Origin: Planctomycetota bacterium
GTDB taxonomy: Bacteria; Planctomycetota; Uabimicrobiia; Uabimicrobiales; Uabimicrobiaceae
Direction of reading: 5' to 3'
DNA: 64,000 bases
NCBI GenBank assembly: GCA_029260735.1
Contig: JAJDCR010000082.1
Location: 41,902-105,901 of the forward strand
In this document: one piece after another, positions 44,599 through 53,178 of the stretch
How positions within the stretch are numbered: the first letter of the stretch is position 1
How the letters are laid out: each line of letters starts with the position of its first letter
Translations under genes and position numbers: made by a program
The notes under the pieces: generated by a model
What the model saw: the letters and a program-made list of their open reading frames with translations, nothing else
What the model was told of the DNA's origin: nothing
The model's database searches: none

Positions 44599-46206
44599 AT
44601 GACTAATTCAGATCCAAGAAAACAAAAACCGTATAGCACAAAATCTCCTCAAGAAACTTGGGACTATATTATTATTGGCTCAGGAATGGGAGGGATGACT
44701 TGCGGAGCTCTTCTGACAAAACTTGGGAAAAAAGTTCTTATTTTAGAGCAACACTATGTCCCGGGTGGTTTTACCCATACCTTTCGGCGGACAAAGTGGC
44801 ATTGGGATGTAGGAGTTCATGCTGTGGGAGAGGTAACTTCTCATTCGATGGTGGGTCGCTTACTGGGAAAGTTGACCAATGAAAACTTGCGGTGGGCTTC
44901 TTTGGGAGAAGTCTATGATGAGTTTCATTTTCCGGGTAATTTTCGAATTGACTTTCCCAATCATCCTGATAAATTCCGAGCTAACTTAGAGGCGGCTTTT
45001 CCAGATGAAAAGGAAGCTATTGGCAAATACTTGAGGTATGTTAAGCAAGTGGCAGGGACTATGAAAAAGTACTATCTTTGCCGAACTTTACCTTATCGAA
45101 TGGGGGTTTCTGCCGAAAAAATATGGGCCAAAGATGCCCGAAGATTCTTACTAAATCGCACGAATGATGTTTTGGATCAACTCACCACTAATGAAAAATT
45201 AAAAACAGTTATTGCTTCTCAGTGGGGTTACTACGGAAGTCCTCCCGCCGATTCTTCTTTTGCTATTCAAGCTCTCGTGGCGAAGCATTTTTCTCACGGA
45301 GGATACTATCCAGAAGGAGGCTCTAAAAAAATAGCAGATGAGCTTTTAAGTACCATTGCAACAGGAGGAGGATGGACAAGGATACGAGCGAGTGTTGACG
45401 AAGTCTTATTCGTGGGGAAGAAAGCTGTGGGAGTGCGTTTGGAGAAAGGGGAAAAAATATTCGCAAAAAATGTTATTAGTGCGATTGGAGCAATAGAGAC
45501 AATAGATCACTTACTTCCTGAGCCAGAAAAGAAAAAAACATGGGCCCGAGAAATTAAAAAATTAAAACCCTCTCCCTGCCATGTATGTCTTTATCTGGGC
45601 TTTAAAGGAGATATTCGAAAGGCAGGAGCTTCCGCGGCCAATAAATGGTTTTGGGAAACCTGGGATAGTAATTTTCAGAGCTGGGATATAAAAGACCCCG
45701 GTGCCCCTGCTCCAGTTTTGTACACAAGCTTCCCCTCTTTAAAAGATCCTTTACACCAACCTGGTGAAGAGCAACTCCATACCGGTGAAGCAGTAACCTT
45801 TGTTCCCTATGAAGATTTTCAAAAATGGCAAGGGAGCAAAGTTATGAAGCGAGGAGAGGAATATTCGGATTTAAAAGAACAATTAACCCAGCGCCTCTTA
45901 TCTCAATTGCTAAAGTATATGCCTGGCCTAGAGCCGATGATTGCACATGTTGAGTTGTCAACCCCTCTTTCTTGTGAGACCTACACAAAAGCTGCGGCAG
46001 GTGCAATTTATGGCATTACTCCTACTCCCAAACGCTTCCAAAATCCCTGGCTCCGACCTCGCACTCCTCTAAAGAACTTTTATCTCAGCGGAAGTGATGT
46101 CGCTACTGTGGGAGTTGTCGGAGCAATGGTGGGAGGGGTTCTTACCGCCGTTGCGGCGGAACCATGGAAAGCGATAGGCTATATTAAGAAGAGTGCTAAG
46201 AAATAG
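44599..46206 (+). CDS. retinol-saturase / phytoene-desaturase-like FAD oxidoreductase
   Basis: I choose ATG 44599 (535 residues), with AGGA 9 nt upstream, and reject the frame's extension to 44389. The protein has an FAD-binding N-terminus: GSGMGG at 27-32 and Glu50 ending the second strand (VLILEQH), then PGGFTHTFRR. It also has the WDVGVHAVGE block of the retinol saturase / carotenoid isomerase group. The C-terminal FAD motif is NFYLSGSDVATVGVVGAMVGG. It should oxidise or saturate a polyene or carotenoid-like lipid. No carotenoid genes are next to it. A MITE-like repeat begins at its stop codon. Confidence 0.88.
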   Translation: MTNSDPRKQKPYSTKSPQETWDYIIIGSGMGGMTCGALLTKLGKKVLILEQHYVPGGFTHTFRRTKWHWDVGVHAVGEVTSHSMVGRLLGKLTNENLRWASLGEVYDEFHFPGNFRIDFPNHPDKFRANLEAAFPDEKEAIGKYLRYVKQVAGTMKKYYLCRTLPYRMGVSAEKIWAKDARRFLLNRTNDVLDQLTTNEKLKTVIASQWGYYGSPPADSSFAIQALVAKHFSHGGYYPEGGSKKIADELLSTIATGGGWTRIRASVDEVLFVGKKAVGVRLEKGEKIFAKNVISAIGAIETIDHLLPEPEKKKTWAREIKKLKPSPCHVCLYLGFKGDIRKAGASAANKWFWETWDSNFQSWDIKDPGAPAPVLYTSFPSLKDPLHQPGEEQLHTGEAVTFVPYEDFQKWQGSKVMKRGEEYSDLKEQLTQRLLSQLLKYMPGLEPMIAHVELSTPLSCETYTKAAAGAIYGITPTPKRFQNPWLRPRTPLKNFYLSGSDVATVGVVGAMVGGVLTAVAAEPWKAIGYIKKSAKK

Positions 46207-46314
46207 GGCGTGTCCTCATTCAGCTTATTTTTTGTATTTCCTTAGCAGTAGTAGGAAAACTATCTTGAACTCAGTATTGCTAAATCACGAAAAAAGCTGA
46301 ATGAGAACACGCCC
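46206..46314. repeat. MITE-like repeat, copy 2
   Basis: 109 bp with 21-bp terminal inverted repeats (GGGCGTGTCCTCATTCAGCT against AGCTGAATGAGAACACGCCC, one mismatch). It has no ORF. The first G is shared with the TAG stop of the oxidoreductase gene. It is in the same orientation as copy 1 at 4009-4113. No clear target-site duplication is seen, though TA lies at both flanks. Confidence 0.85.
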
Positions 46315-46346
46315 TTACATAAAAAATATGCATAATGCAAAATACC

Positions 46347-46814
46347 CTAGCCTAAACGATAAACAACCTGCGTTTGGCATTCCTCTGGCTTAACTTTTCC
46401 CGGATCGCTCAAGTACATCTCCCAACAAGGAGAAGAGCTTTCTCGTCCTTGTTCTTGAATCCATTTGTTTACCGCCTGATGAGTTTGTCCTAAGTTATCA
46501 TATGCTCCCACATGCATAGTGCTGACGACTTCTCCTGCTTCGATTTCTCCGCATTCAATGTCCCCGCTACCTTCTATTTTTTCTGCCAGAAAAAATCCGC
46601 CCCGAAGATCAAAAGTGCAAGTTTCTTCGTCATGGCAATAGTAAAATGTTAGAGGAGGACTTGTCGGCGTAACTCCTTTTTCTTGCAGAAAAGCGGCTAC
46701 TTTAGGTAAGACGTCTCCTAGGACAGCACCCATATCTTGAGGCTTGATGGCTTTACGATAGATACCTATATAGGCTGTTTTTTCAAAGGTTTTTACTTCA
46801 AAATTGTAAGACAT
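46347..46814 (-). CDS. GyrI-like / AraC effector-binding domain protein
   Basis: The 155 residues form one GyrI-like small-molecule binding domain, the fold of the effector part of AraC-type regulators and of SbmC/GyrI. Signs are the FEVKTFEKTAYIGIYRKA opening, the PLTFYYC strand and the EVVSTMHVGAYDNLGQTHQAV helix-strand motif, ending in WEMYLSDP. It has no DNA-binding domain, so it is a stand-alone ligand-binding protein. It is divergent from the glutathione transferase gene at 46940. Confidence 0.82.
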   Translation of the reverse strand: MSYNFEVKTFEKTAYIGIYRKAIKPQDMGAVLGDVLPKVAAFLQEKGVTPTSPPLTFYYCHDEETCTFDLRGGFFLAEKIEGSGDIECGEIEAGEVVSTMHVGAYDNLGQTHQAVNKWIQEQGRESSSPCWEMYLSDPGKVKPEECQTQVVYRLG

Positions 46815-46939
46815 AAACTTTTCCCTTCAAATAAGCTTAATTTAAAAACTTGCGACAAAAGTACGGTTTTGGTAGTATGTTATCAATTTACTTTTGCTTT
46901 GTCAAATCCTCTATAAAAATTTTTTTAGGAATCATAAAA

Positions 46940-47512
46940 ATGCCAAATATTACCCTTTATCACTCGCCCAATAGTCGCTCTGTCCGAGTGAAAAAACTTT
47001 TAGAGGTTATGGAAATTCCCCATCAGGTGGAGTTGGTCGATTTAGCAAAAGGAGAGCAAAACACTCCTAAATATCGTAGTGAAATAAACTCTTTTGGATG
47101 TGTGCCTGCTCTTAAGCACAAAGACCAGGTGATTATCGAATCGGGAGCTATTATGATGTATCTGGCGGATATTTTTCCCGAAAAAAACTTTGCCCCTGCT
47201 TTGGGAACGCCAGAACGAGGACTCTACTATGAGTGGTTTATGCTAATTCTAGCAACTCTAGAGCCCGCTATTTTGGCCATTCCTACTAGCCAAAATCCAG
47301 AAGAAGCCAAGAAAGAGGTTCAGCTTATACTCGAGAAGCTAGAAAAAAAAATAGGGGATAAATTCGCTGTTGGCGAGCAGTTTACGGCTGTTGATGTTTT
47401 ACTTCAAGGAGAATTGTGGTGGATGGATCAAGTGCTTCAGATATTGCCTGAAAATTTACCTAAGCTACGTGAGTATTATTCTCGTATAGAAGAAAGATTC
47501 TCTTGGGAATAG
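46940..47512 (+). CDS. glutathione S-transferase family protein
   Basis: ATG 46940 (190 residues) is used because AGGAATC precedes it and MPNITLYHSPNSRS is the normal GST start. The upstream in-frame ATG at 46850 would add 30 residues without resemblance. The N-terminal thioredoxin-like domain has GCVPALKH and the SGAIMMYLAD block; the C-terminal part is the all-helical domain (about 88-190). It may conjugate or reduce hydrophobic electrophiles, or have a structural role. It is divergent from the GyrI-like gene. Confidence 0.88.
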   Translation: MPNITLYHSPNSRSVRVKKLLEVMEIPHQVELVDLAKGEQNTPKYRSEINSFGCVPALKHKDQVIIESGAIMMYLADIFPEKNFAPALGTPERGLYYEWFMLILATLEPAILAIPTSQNPEEAKKEVQLILEKLEKKIGDKFAVGEQFTAVDVLLQGELWWMDQVLQILPENLPKLREYYSRIEERFSWE

Positions 47513-47699
47513 CACTCTTTAATAGGTTAAGTTCGTAAAAAATAAGAAAAGACAGCAGCTTTAAAAATATTCACTATAATCATTGCTATTTTTAAAAAAA
47601 AGGTTAAGAATAGCAATGATTTATTTGCAAAGGCTTTGAACTAATAAAAACTTTTTGCGATACAAGCCACTGGACTGATCTATATGAAAGGGGAATACT

Positions 47700-48653
47700 T
47701 TGACTATTCTTTTATTTCTATTGGGTTTTGTTTTTCTAATAAAAGGAGCAGATCTGTTAATAGAAGGTTCTGCTTCACTAGCCAAAAAAATGGCTGTTTC
47801 TGAAATAGTCATTGGTTTAACAGTTATATCCTTTGGAACCTCGGCTCCTGAACTTGTTGTAAATGTACTTTCCAGCATACAAGGATCATCAGATATAGCT
47901 TTTGGTAATGTTATTGGCAGTAATATTGTCAATATTCTTCTTATTTTGGGAGTGGCAGGTCTTATTTCTCCCATAAAAACCCAAAAAAATACTGTGTGGA
48001 GAGAGATTCCTTTTGCTTTGTTGGCAGCAATAGTATTATTTGTAGTTTGCAATGATATATTTTTGGCAAAAAGCTCCTTGGGGTTTATGGTCACTCGTAT
48101 AGATGGATTTCTCTTGTTGGCATTTTTTGCGTTTTTTATATTATATACCTTTGCTATCCCAAAAATAGAAATGGAGGATACGCTTGAGGTCGCCCCTCGA
48201 TCCTTTGCAAAAATAGTAACCTTTATTACCATTGGTCTCATAGGGCTTTTATGTGGAGGAAAACTGGTTGTTGATAGTGCTGTTAGCTTTGCCCAAGAAT
48301 TTGGAGTTAGTGACAAGCTCACTGGACTGACTATCGTGGCAATTGGAACATCTTTACCTGAATTGGTTACTTCGGCAATGGCTGCTTACAAAGGCAAAAA
48401 TGATATAGCTATTGGTAATGTTGTAGGGTCTAATATTTTTAATATTTTTTTTGTTTTAGGTATTAGTGCTGTTATTAACCCTTTGCCTTTTTCTCCTGTT
48501 TTAAACATTGATTTACTTGTGTTAATTGCCGCTTCGATTTGTTTATTTTTTACTATGTTTACGGGAAAGAGAAGGACTTTAGATCGTTGGGAGGCTGTAC
48601 TTTTTCTTTTATCTTTTGTTGTGTATATGGGATACCTTATTATACGTCAATGA
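47700..48653 (+). CDS. calcium/sodium antiporter of the CaCA family
   Basis: The start is TTG 47700, with AAAGGGG 6 nt upstream; the nearby ATG 47684 is out of frame. The 317-residue protein has ten hydrophobic segments and two inverted alpha repeats typical of YrbG-type exchangers: GTSAPELVV...GNVIGSNIVNILLILG and GTSLPELVT...GNVVGSNIFNIFFVLG. These hold the ion-binding Glu and Asn residues. It exchanges Ca2+ for Na+ or H+ across the inner membrane. A bidirectional hairpin follows it. Confidence 0.93.
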   Translation: MTILLFLLGFVFLIKGADLLIEGSASLAKKMAVSEIVIGLTVISFGTSAPELVVNVLSSIQGSSDIAFGNVIGSNIVNILLILGVAGLISPIKTQKNTVWREIPFALLAAIVLFVVCNDIFLAKSSLGFMVTRIDGFLLLAFFAFFILYTFAIPKIEMEDTLEVAPRSFAKIVTFITIGLIGLLCGGKLVVDSAVSFAQEFGVSDKLTGLTIVAIGTSLPELVTSAMAAYKGKNDIAIGNVVGSNIFNIFFVLGISAVINPLPFSPVLNIDLLVLIAASICLFFTMFTGKRRTLDRWEAVLFLLSFVVYMGYLIIRQ

Positions 48654-48708
48654 CCAATTTTCCAATGGAGGACATCAGAAGCTAGAAAAAATTTTTCCTC
48701 AGTTTGAT

Positions 48709-48760
48709 TTCATTCCGAATGACTTGGCCTCTTTTGGGCCATTTAGTTTTTCGGAATGAA
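48709..48760. terminator. hairpin between convergent genes
   Basis: TTCATTCCGAA (48709-48719) pairs with TTCGGAATGAA (48750-48760), with an inner TGGCC/GGCCA pair. It lies between the antiporter and the exported protein gene, whose 3' ends face each other, so it likely terminates both. Confidence 0.65.
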
Positions 48761-48774
48761 TAGGCGAGAATCGC

Positions 48775-49959
48775 CTACTCTTCCAAACTTCGGTATTCCT
48801 CTAGGTTGATTTGTCCATCAAAACCTTGCCAACGATCAATCATATATATGAGCATTTTTCCTTGGGGAGTGATATGAATGCCACCTCCGGCATCGAAGGT
48901 TCCTCCGTTGCCTCGGCTCCAAACTGTTTGGGTGTGAACGAGTTTGATCTTGATACTATCATCGATTTCTTTGCTTTTGGGATTGGCCTTAACTTCCCAT
49001 AGATCAATGTAATTTTTCATGAGAAGATCGGGTCGCATCATAGCGAGGTATAGTTTTCCTGTGGAGGCTTCGGTGATTAGATTGGCCCCTTGGTAAGCGA
49101 TACCTTGGGGGGTGAAAGAGACAAAACTGATATATTTCCATTTTGTCTGCGATTGAATACTTTTTGTGTCGCTTACGTAAGCCCAAGCTTTACCACGTGT
49201 GCTTTGAAAAAAATCGCGGTGGTGTTTAGCCACAAAAAGTAGATATCGCCCATCTCGGAGCTTAGCAGCACTGATAAAGTGAGCACTAGCTCCTTTGCCT
49301 CCTGGCTCCATTTCCTTTTCTCCTTGGGAGCCATCTATTTTGAGTCGATTTAAGTGAATAACTCGATGAGGATTGCTTGCGTCATAGAAATCGACCAGAG
49401 TGCCATTTGGCCCATCAGACCCTGACACTAAAGTACGTCCGAGAGCTTGAATTCCTCCTGGATGATCTTGTTGGTGAGTGGGGTCATGAAAAAAAACTTG
49501 GGACTTACCTTCTTCCCATTTATTTTTTTTGAGAGGGGTTGCCTTCGCCCAAGATATACCATTGCTATGAAGGTTATCAAAGGATACAAAAATAAATCCA
49601 GCCTCGTCGTGAGTATCTCCCGATTTGCTAAAGACAAGCCAATTTTCATTTTCTACTCCAGGAATGCGAGCTACTCCTTGGGCGTGAGTGGTGATTCCGA
49701 CAGAAGGTATCCCTAATTGCTTGTTTTGAAAAGGAAATCTTTTTCCTTGCTTTTGACCTGTTCTCATCTCTTTTAGGCTTTTGATTACGTTATTAACACA
49801 GGGGTTGCAATCTTTTTCTCCATAGGTTGCTTGGGTATAGCCATAGAGATGGTCGATAGGAACAAATGTTGCTTCTGGTGCTTGGGCACTCAAAGATAGA
49901 GTCGCAATACCAAGTAAAAAAAAGAATAGTCGACAACTTCTTTGATAAGTATCCATCAT
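48775..49959 (-). CDS. exported protein of unknown function
   Basis: The 394 residues begin with a signal peptide (cut near LSAQA, about residue 26). A CNPCVNN motif (about 56-62) could form a disulfide. The rest has beta-rich segments such as GTLVDFYDASNPHRVIHLNRL and MLIYMIDRWQG, compatible with a propeller or lectin-like fold. I do not recognise a family. It lies 24 bp after the EEP-family gene and is the last of five minus-strand genes. AAGGAAA precedes ATG 49959; ATG 49956 is an alternative. Confidence 0.72.
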   Translation of the reverse strand: MMDTYQRSCRLFFFLLGIATLSLSAQAPEATFVPIDHLYGYTQATYGEKDCNPCVNNVIKSLKEMRTGQKQGKRFPFQNKQLGIPSVGITTHAQGVARIPGVENENWLVFSKSGDTHDEAGFIFVSFDNLHSNGISWAKATPLKKNKWEEGKSQVFFHDPTHQQDHPGGIQALGRTLVSGSDGPNGTLVDFYDASNPHRVIHLNRLKIDGSQGEKEMEPGGKGASAHFISAAKLRDGRYLLFVAKHHRDFFQSTRGKAWAYVSDTKSIQSQTKWKYISFVSFTPQGIAYQGANLITEASTGKLYLAMMRPDLLMKNYIDLWEVKANPKSKEIDDSIKIKLVHTQTVWSRGNGGTFDAGGGIHITPQGKMLIYMIDRWQGFDGQINLEEYRSLEE

Positions 49960-49983
49960 AAATAGCTTTCCTTAATTCCTGTC

Positions 49984-50940
49984 TTACTCTGTTGAAATAG
50001 TAGCTTCCACTCCGATGTGATCAGAGGCCCAAAGCCAAAATTTTCCGTGGCCTTTTTTCATTGCTTGGGCTTGGTTTAGAAAAAGGGAACTGTCGTTAAT
50101 ATTTTTTGCTTGGGAGCCAAAGAGAAATAAATAATCGATTCGAGTTTCTGCTTTTTCATGAGGATTATAAAGGTCAAAATGATCACCAAAACTAGTGCAT
50201 CCTCTGTTTTCCGGATGGGAGATTGCAAATAAATCAATACCTTGGCCTTTGATGATCTCTGTAATGGCAGGGCTTTTCGGAAGAGTATTAAAGTCTCCTC
50301 CGGCAATAACGAGCCCTTTGTTTACCAAAAGGGGAGGGATTATTTTTTGAGCCAGTTCTTTTGCTTGCCAGGTGACAACTTCTTTTCCTTCGATTATGTC
50401 ATCGCGATTGGTCAAATGAGTACTGATGAAATGGATAGGGCGATGGGCGCTGGCTAGGCTAACACGAAGAGCAATTCGAGTTTCGGGCAGAGAAGGAGAG
50501 TTTTTTTCATAAGTATGAATTTGAAAATGCTCTATTCTGAAGCGGCTAAAAATAGCAGACCCTTCTTCAAAACCAATATAAGGAGCCGAACCATTTGCTC
50601 GGGCATAGATATAATTGTACTCTTGTCCTGAAGGAAGCTGGCTGTTGACCAAATGAGAGAGTTTACGAATTACATGGCCATAAACCTCTGGCATAACGGA
50701 GGCTTCTTGTAGCAGTATTACATCAGGAGTTTTCTTTACTATGTTTTGAGCCAAAATTTGCAAGCGATCATCAATGGTGTTTTCGTTGACTTTCCCAGAG
50801 AAACCGTGGAGCATATTGAAGGTGACTATGTGCAAGTGATCTTTCTTGAACACTTTGTCATTGTAGTTTTTTAGTTCATACTCATCGTTTGCATATCCGA
50901 TAGAGAGAAAGAAAAAACAAAATATGAGGAAAACTTTCAT
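49984..50940 (-). CDS. exported endonuclease/exonuclease/phosphatase family enzyme
   Basis: The 318 residues begin with a signal peptide (MKVFLIFCFFFLSIGYA). The mature enzyme carries the EEP hydrolase motifs in order: TFNMLHG, VILLQEA (metal Glu), STHLTN, AGGDFNTLP (Asp/Asn pair), RIDYLFL and SDHIGVEA (general-base His). This fold cuts phosphodiesters or phosphoesters of DNA, sphingomyelin or inositol phosphates. Export suggests an extracellular substrate. It begins 9 bp after the UGA-containing AhpD-like gene. Confidence 0.88.
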   Translation of the reverse strand: MKVFLIFCFFFLSIGYANDEYELKNYNDKVFKKDHLHIVTFNMLHGFSGKVNENTIDDRLQILAQNIVKKTPDVILLQEASVMPEVYGHVIRKLSHLVNSQLPSGQEYNYIYARANGSAPYIGFEEGSAIFSRFRIEHFQIHTYEKNSPSLPETRIALRVSLASAHRPIHFISTHLTNRDDIIEGKEVVTWQAKELAQKIIPPLLVNKGLVIAGGDFNTLPKSPAITEIIKGQGIDLFAISHPENRGCTSFGDHFDLYNPHEKAETRIDYLFLFGSQAKNINDSSLFLNQAQAMKKGHGKFWLWASDHIGVEATISTE

Positions 50941-50949
50941 TGAATTTCC

Positions 50950-51513
50950 TTAGTCGAGCTTAAAGTGATCAGGGACTTCCATGACAACACCCAATCCCTC
51001 TGCCATTCGATTAACAAAGTTAAAATAAGACGTTATTTGAACGAGGTCGAGAATTTCCCGATCAGAGTATTCCAGTTCGCGTAGTTTATCACAATCTTGG
51101 GCGGACATCTCGGTGATTTGAGCGCTTAGCTTTTGGGCAAAAACTAGTCCTGCTTTCTCTTTTAGGCTTACATTTTCACTATTCAAAGGGTCTTGGATAA
51201 AGTTTTGGAAGGGAGCTTCCTCTTTCCACTCTTGACGGAGAGCCTCTCCGTGATGTTGTAGTCAGTAGTGGCATCCATTTGTTTTAGAAACAACAAAAGC
51301 AATCATCTCTCGAAATTTACGGGAAAGAGGAGAGGGTTTATACATCAATGACTCATAGAATTTGTAGTGGTGAAGCATTGCTTCGGGGTGGAGACTTTGA
51401 AGTTGGAGAATGCGAGCTTGGGAAGCCCTCTTTCCTAGTTCTTGGTAAGCGACTACCAACTCAGAGGACATTTCCTTGGTATCTTGTGGAGGAATTGTTT
51501 TTATGTAACTCAT
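50950..51513 (-). CDS. AhpD-like protein with in-frame UGA, candidate selenoprotein (CxxU)
   Basis: The frame from ATG 51513 to TAG 50950 has a single in-frame TGA at 51264-51262 (codon 84) and is otherwise open, giving 187 residues if UGA is read. It is a carboxymuconolactone-decarboxylase/AhpD-family protein, colinear over its whole length with the paralogue upstream. UGA falls in NGCHY-U-LQHHGEA, at the second Cys of the CxxC peroxidase motif (Cys81-x-x-U84). Ten nucleotides later is a perfect 7-bp hairpin ACGGAGA-GGC-TCTCCGT (51251-51235), whose loop starts with G, as in bacterial SECIS elements. Alternatively this is a fresh nonsense pseudogene; the split into 51513-51262 and 51186-50950 is what simple ORF calling would give. 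Confidence 0.72.
51235..51251 (-). promoter_or_regulatory. candidate bacterial SECIS hairpin
   Basis: 7-bp perfect stem (ACGGAGA with TCTCCGT) and loop GGC, beginning 10 nt after the UGA; the loop is 17 nt after it, within the window reported for bacterial SECIS (about 16-37 nt). The paralogue at 51581 encodes nearly the same residues there (HGEAL) with codons that do not form this stem. Confidence 0.62.
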
Positions 51514-51580
51514 TAGTTTTCCACCTTAATAAATTTCCTTCTCGAGTAGAGAGAATGTTAAAAAATGACTTTCAGAGATT

Positions 51581-52132
51581 CTAGTGTGGCTCAGAATCTT
51601 CGATTAGACCTAATCCTTCTGCCATCCGATTAACAAAGTTAAAGTAAGATGCTATTTGAGCAAGATCAAGAATCTCACGATCAGAGTAGTCGAGCTCTCT
51701 TAGATTATTACAATCTTGAGCAGACATTTTGGTAATTTGAGTGCTTAGTTTTTGAGCAAAAACTAACCCTGCTCTTTCCTTTGGACTTAAACTTTCACTG
51801 TTCAAAGGATCTTGAAGAAAACTTTGGACGAGAGATTTTTCTTCCCACTCTTTTTCTAAAGCTTCTCCATGATGCTTCATCAAGTACTCGCATCCATTAA
51901 TTTTAGATACTGCGAAAGCAATCATTTCTCGAAATTTACGAGAGAGAGGAGAAGCTTTCTGCATCAAAGACTCATAAAATTTATAGTGATTGAGCATGGC
52001 CTCGGGATGGAGGCTTTGCAGTTGAAGAATGCGAGCCTGCGAAGCCATTTTTCCTAGCTCTTGGTATGCAACAACCAACTCAGAAGACATCTCTCTAGTG
52101 TCTTGAGGAGAGATCGTTTTAATGTAACTCAT
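51581..52132 (-). CDS. AhpD-like (carboxymuconolactone decarboxylase family) protein
   Basis: The 183 residues belong to the AhpD/CMD family, whose active site is normally a CxxC pair near a conserved His. Here Cys81 is kept (NGCEYLMKHH), but the second position is Leu84, so the usual disulfide redox activity seems lost. It is a tandem paralogue of the UGA-containing gene, 67 bp downstream, from which it differs across the whole length. It lies 11 bp after the PEP-CTERM gene and is likely in the same operon. Confidence 0.88.
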   Translation of the reverse strand: MSYIKTISPQDTREMSSELVVAYQELGKMASQARILQLQSLHPEAMLNHYKFYESLMQKASPLSRKFREMIAFAVSKINGCEYLMKHHGEALEKEWEEKSLVQSFLQDPLNSESLSPKERAGLVFAQKLSTQITKMSAQDCNNLRELDYSDREILDLAQIASYFNFVNRMAEGLGLIEDSEPH

Positions 52133-52143
52133 AGTTTTTTACC

Positions 52144-52914
52144 TTAAGACAAATTTCTTTCTCGAAAAGAAATAAAACCAGCTAGTCCAACTAGAAACAA
52201 CATTAATCCACTAGGCTCCGGCACAGTAGTTACTCCTGTAATAGATACTTCAAAGCGAGTTGTATCTGAGCTATGGGTTCCAAAACGATCCGCAATGAAG
52301 AACAACTGCTCTCCTTGGCTAATATTCGTTTGAAACTGAAAACTTTGGGAAGAAGTACTGAAGCCACTGGCTAAATTATTGGTGCCTTGGTCAACAAACC
52401 ACTGGATTTGTCCCACGTGGACAGCAGTAAAACTACCAGAAACCTCTACTGCTCCTGCAAAGTTTACCGGAGCTTGCCAAGCGATAATCGTTAAGTCACT
52501 TTGTCCTGGGTGGAGATATATTTTGTCTTTTTCGAGTTGAATTCCACCAGCATTTGGAAAAACTAACTCATCTTTCGTTGCTTGGTAGACAGTCGGAACA
52601 GCAAGAGATCCGTTGATCCAGCCTTGAGCAACTCCAGTGCTTCCTCCTCCAGAAGAGGTGACAAACCCAGGATCTATACTAAAGTTAGGAAGAAGCTCAT
52701 AGCTACCGTCTCGCACTTCATCGCTACTGAACATGAACTGCCAGACAGCACTATTGCCAAATTGATCTCGATTAGGATTTTCTGCTTCTCCTCCTACTCG
52801 AAAATCGTCTTCTAAGTTCCAAACTAAAGTTTCAGATAAAACATTTGGGCTACCTAATATGATAAGTCCAAGTAAAACAAGGACTCCTGCTTTGAGTAGT
52901 TGTCTTTGCCTCAT
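52144..52914 (-). CDS. PEP-CTERM sorting-domain protein
   Basis: ATG 52914 is preferred over 52950 because it starts a clean signal peptide (MRQRQLLKAGVLVLLGLIIL, cut near VLS) and GGGGA lies before it. The 256 residues end with the PEP-CTERM signal: VPEPSGLML, a hydrophobic helix and a short basic tail RERNLS. This signal is recognised by exosortase, usually for export to the surface together with an exopolysaccharide. The middle is beta-rich and not recognised. No exosortase gene is in the window. It is the first of five minus-strand genes. Confidence 0.9.
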   Translation of the reverse strand: MRQRQLLKAGVLVLLGLIILGSPNVLSETLVWNLEDDFRVGGEAENPNRDQFGNSAVWQFMFSSDEVRDGSYELLPNFSIDPGFVTSSGGGSTGVAQGWINGSLAVPTVYQATKDELVFPNAGGIQLEKDKIYLHPGQSDLTIIAWQAPVNFAGAVEVSGSFTAVHVGQIQWFVDQGTNNLASGFSTSSQSFQFQTNISQGEQLFFIADRFGTHSSDTTRFEVSITGVTTVPEPSGLMLFLVGLAGFISFRERNLS

Positions 52915-53063
52915 GATTTTTCCCCAATGAAAGTCATCCAAAAAATCCATTATTTCTAAGCGTATTATAGCACCTTCATGGAGAACAGAGAAATGAAAAA
53001 ATGAAAAAGGGAGTCTTTTAATAACTTTAAGGCATGTTATAAAACGCTCTAAATAAAGTTCCC

Positions 53064-53103
53064 AAAAAAAAAGCGAAGAACCTAGTTTTATTTGATTCTT
53101 CGC
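53064..53103 (-). terminator. intrinsic terminator of the chaperone operon
   Basis: Stem GCGAAGAA (53073-53080) with TTCTTCGC (53096-53103). On the minus strand a run of nine T (53072-53064) follows. It lies 76 bp after grpE. Confidence 0.85.
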
Positions 53104-53178
53104 CTGATAAATTGTTGAGAAATTCTATTTAGCGTTATCGCTTTCCTTCTCTGGGGTTTCCTCTGTTTTTTTGGCGGG

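Noticed and set aside
50950..51186. Stand-alone 78-residue ORF from ATG 51186
   Set aside because: It is only the C-terminal part of the UGA-containing AhpD-like gene; the frame is continuous back to 51513 across one UGA.
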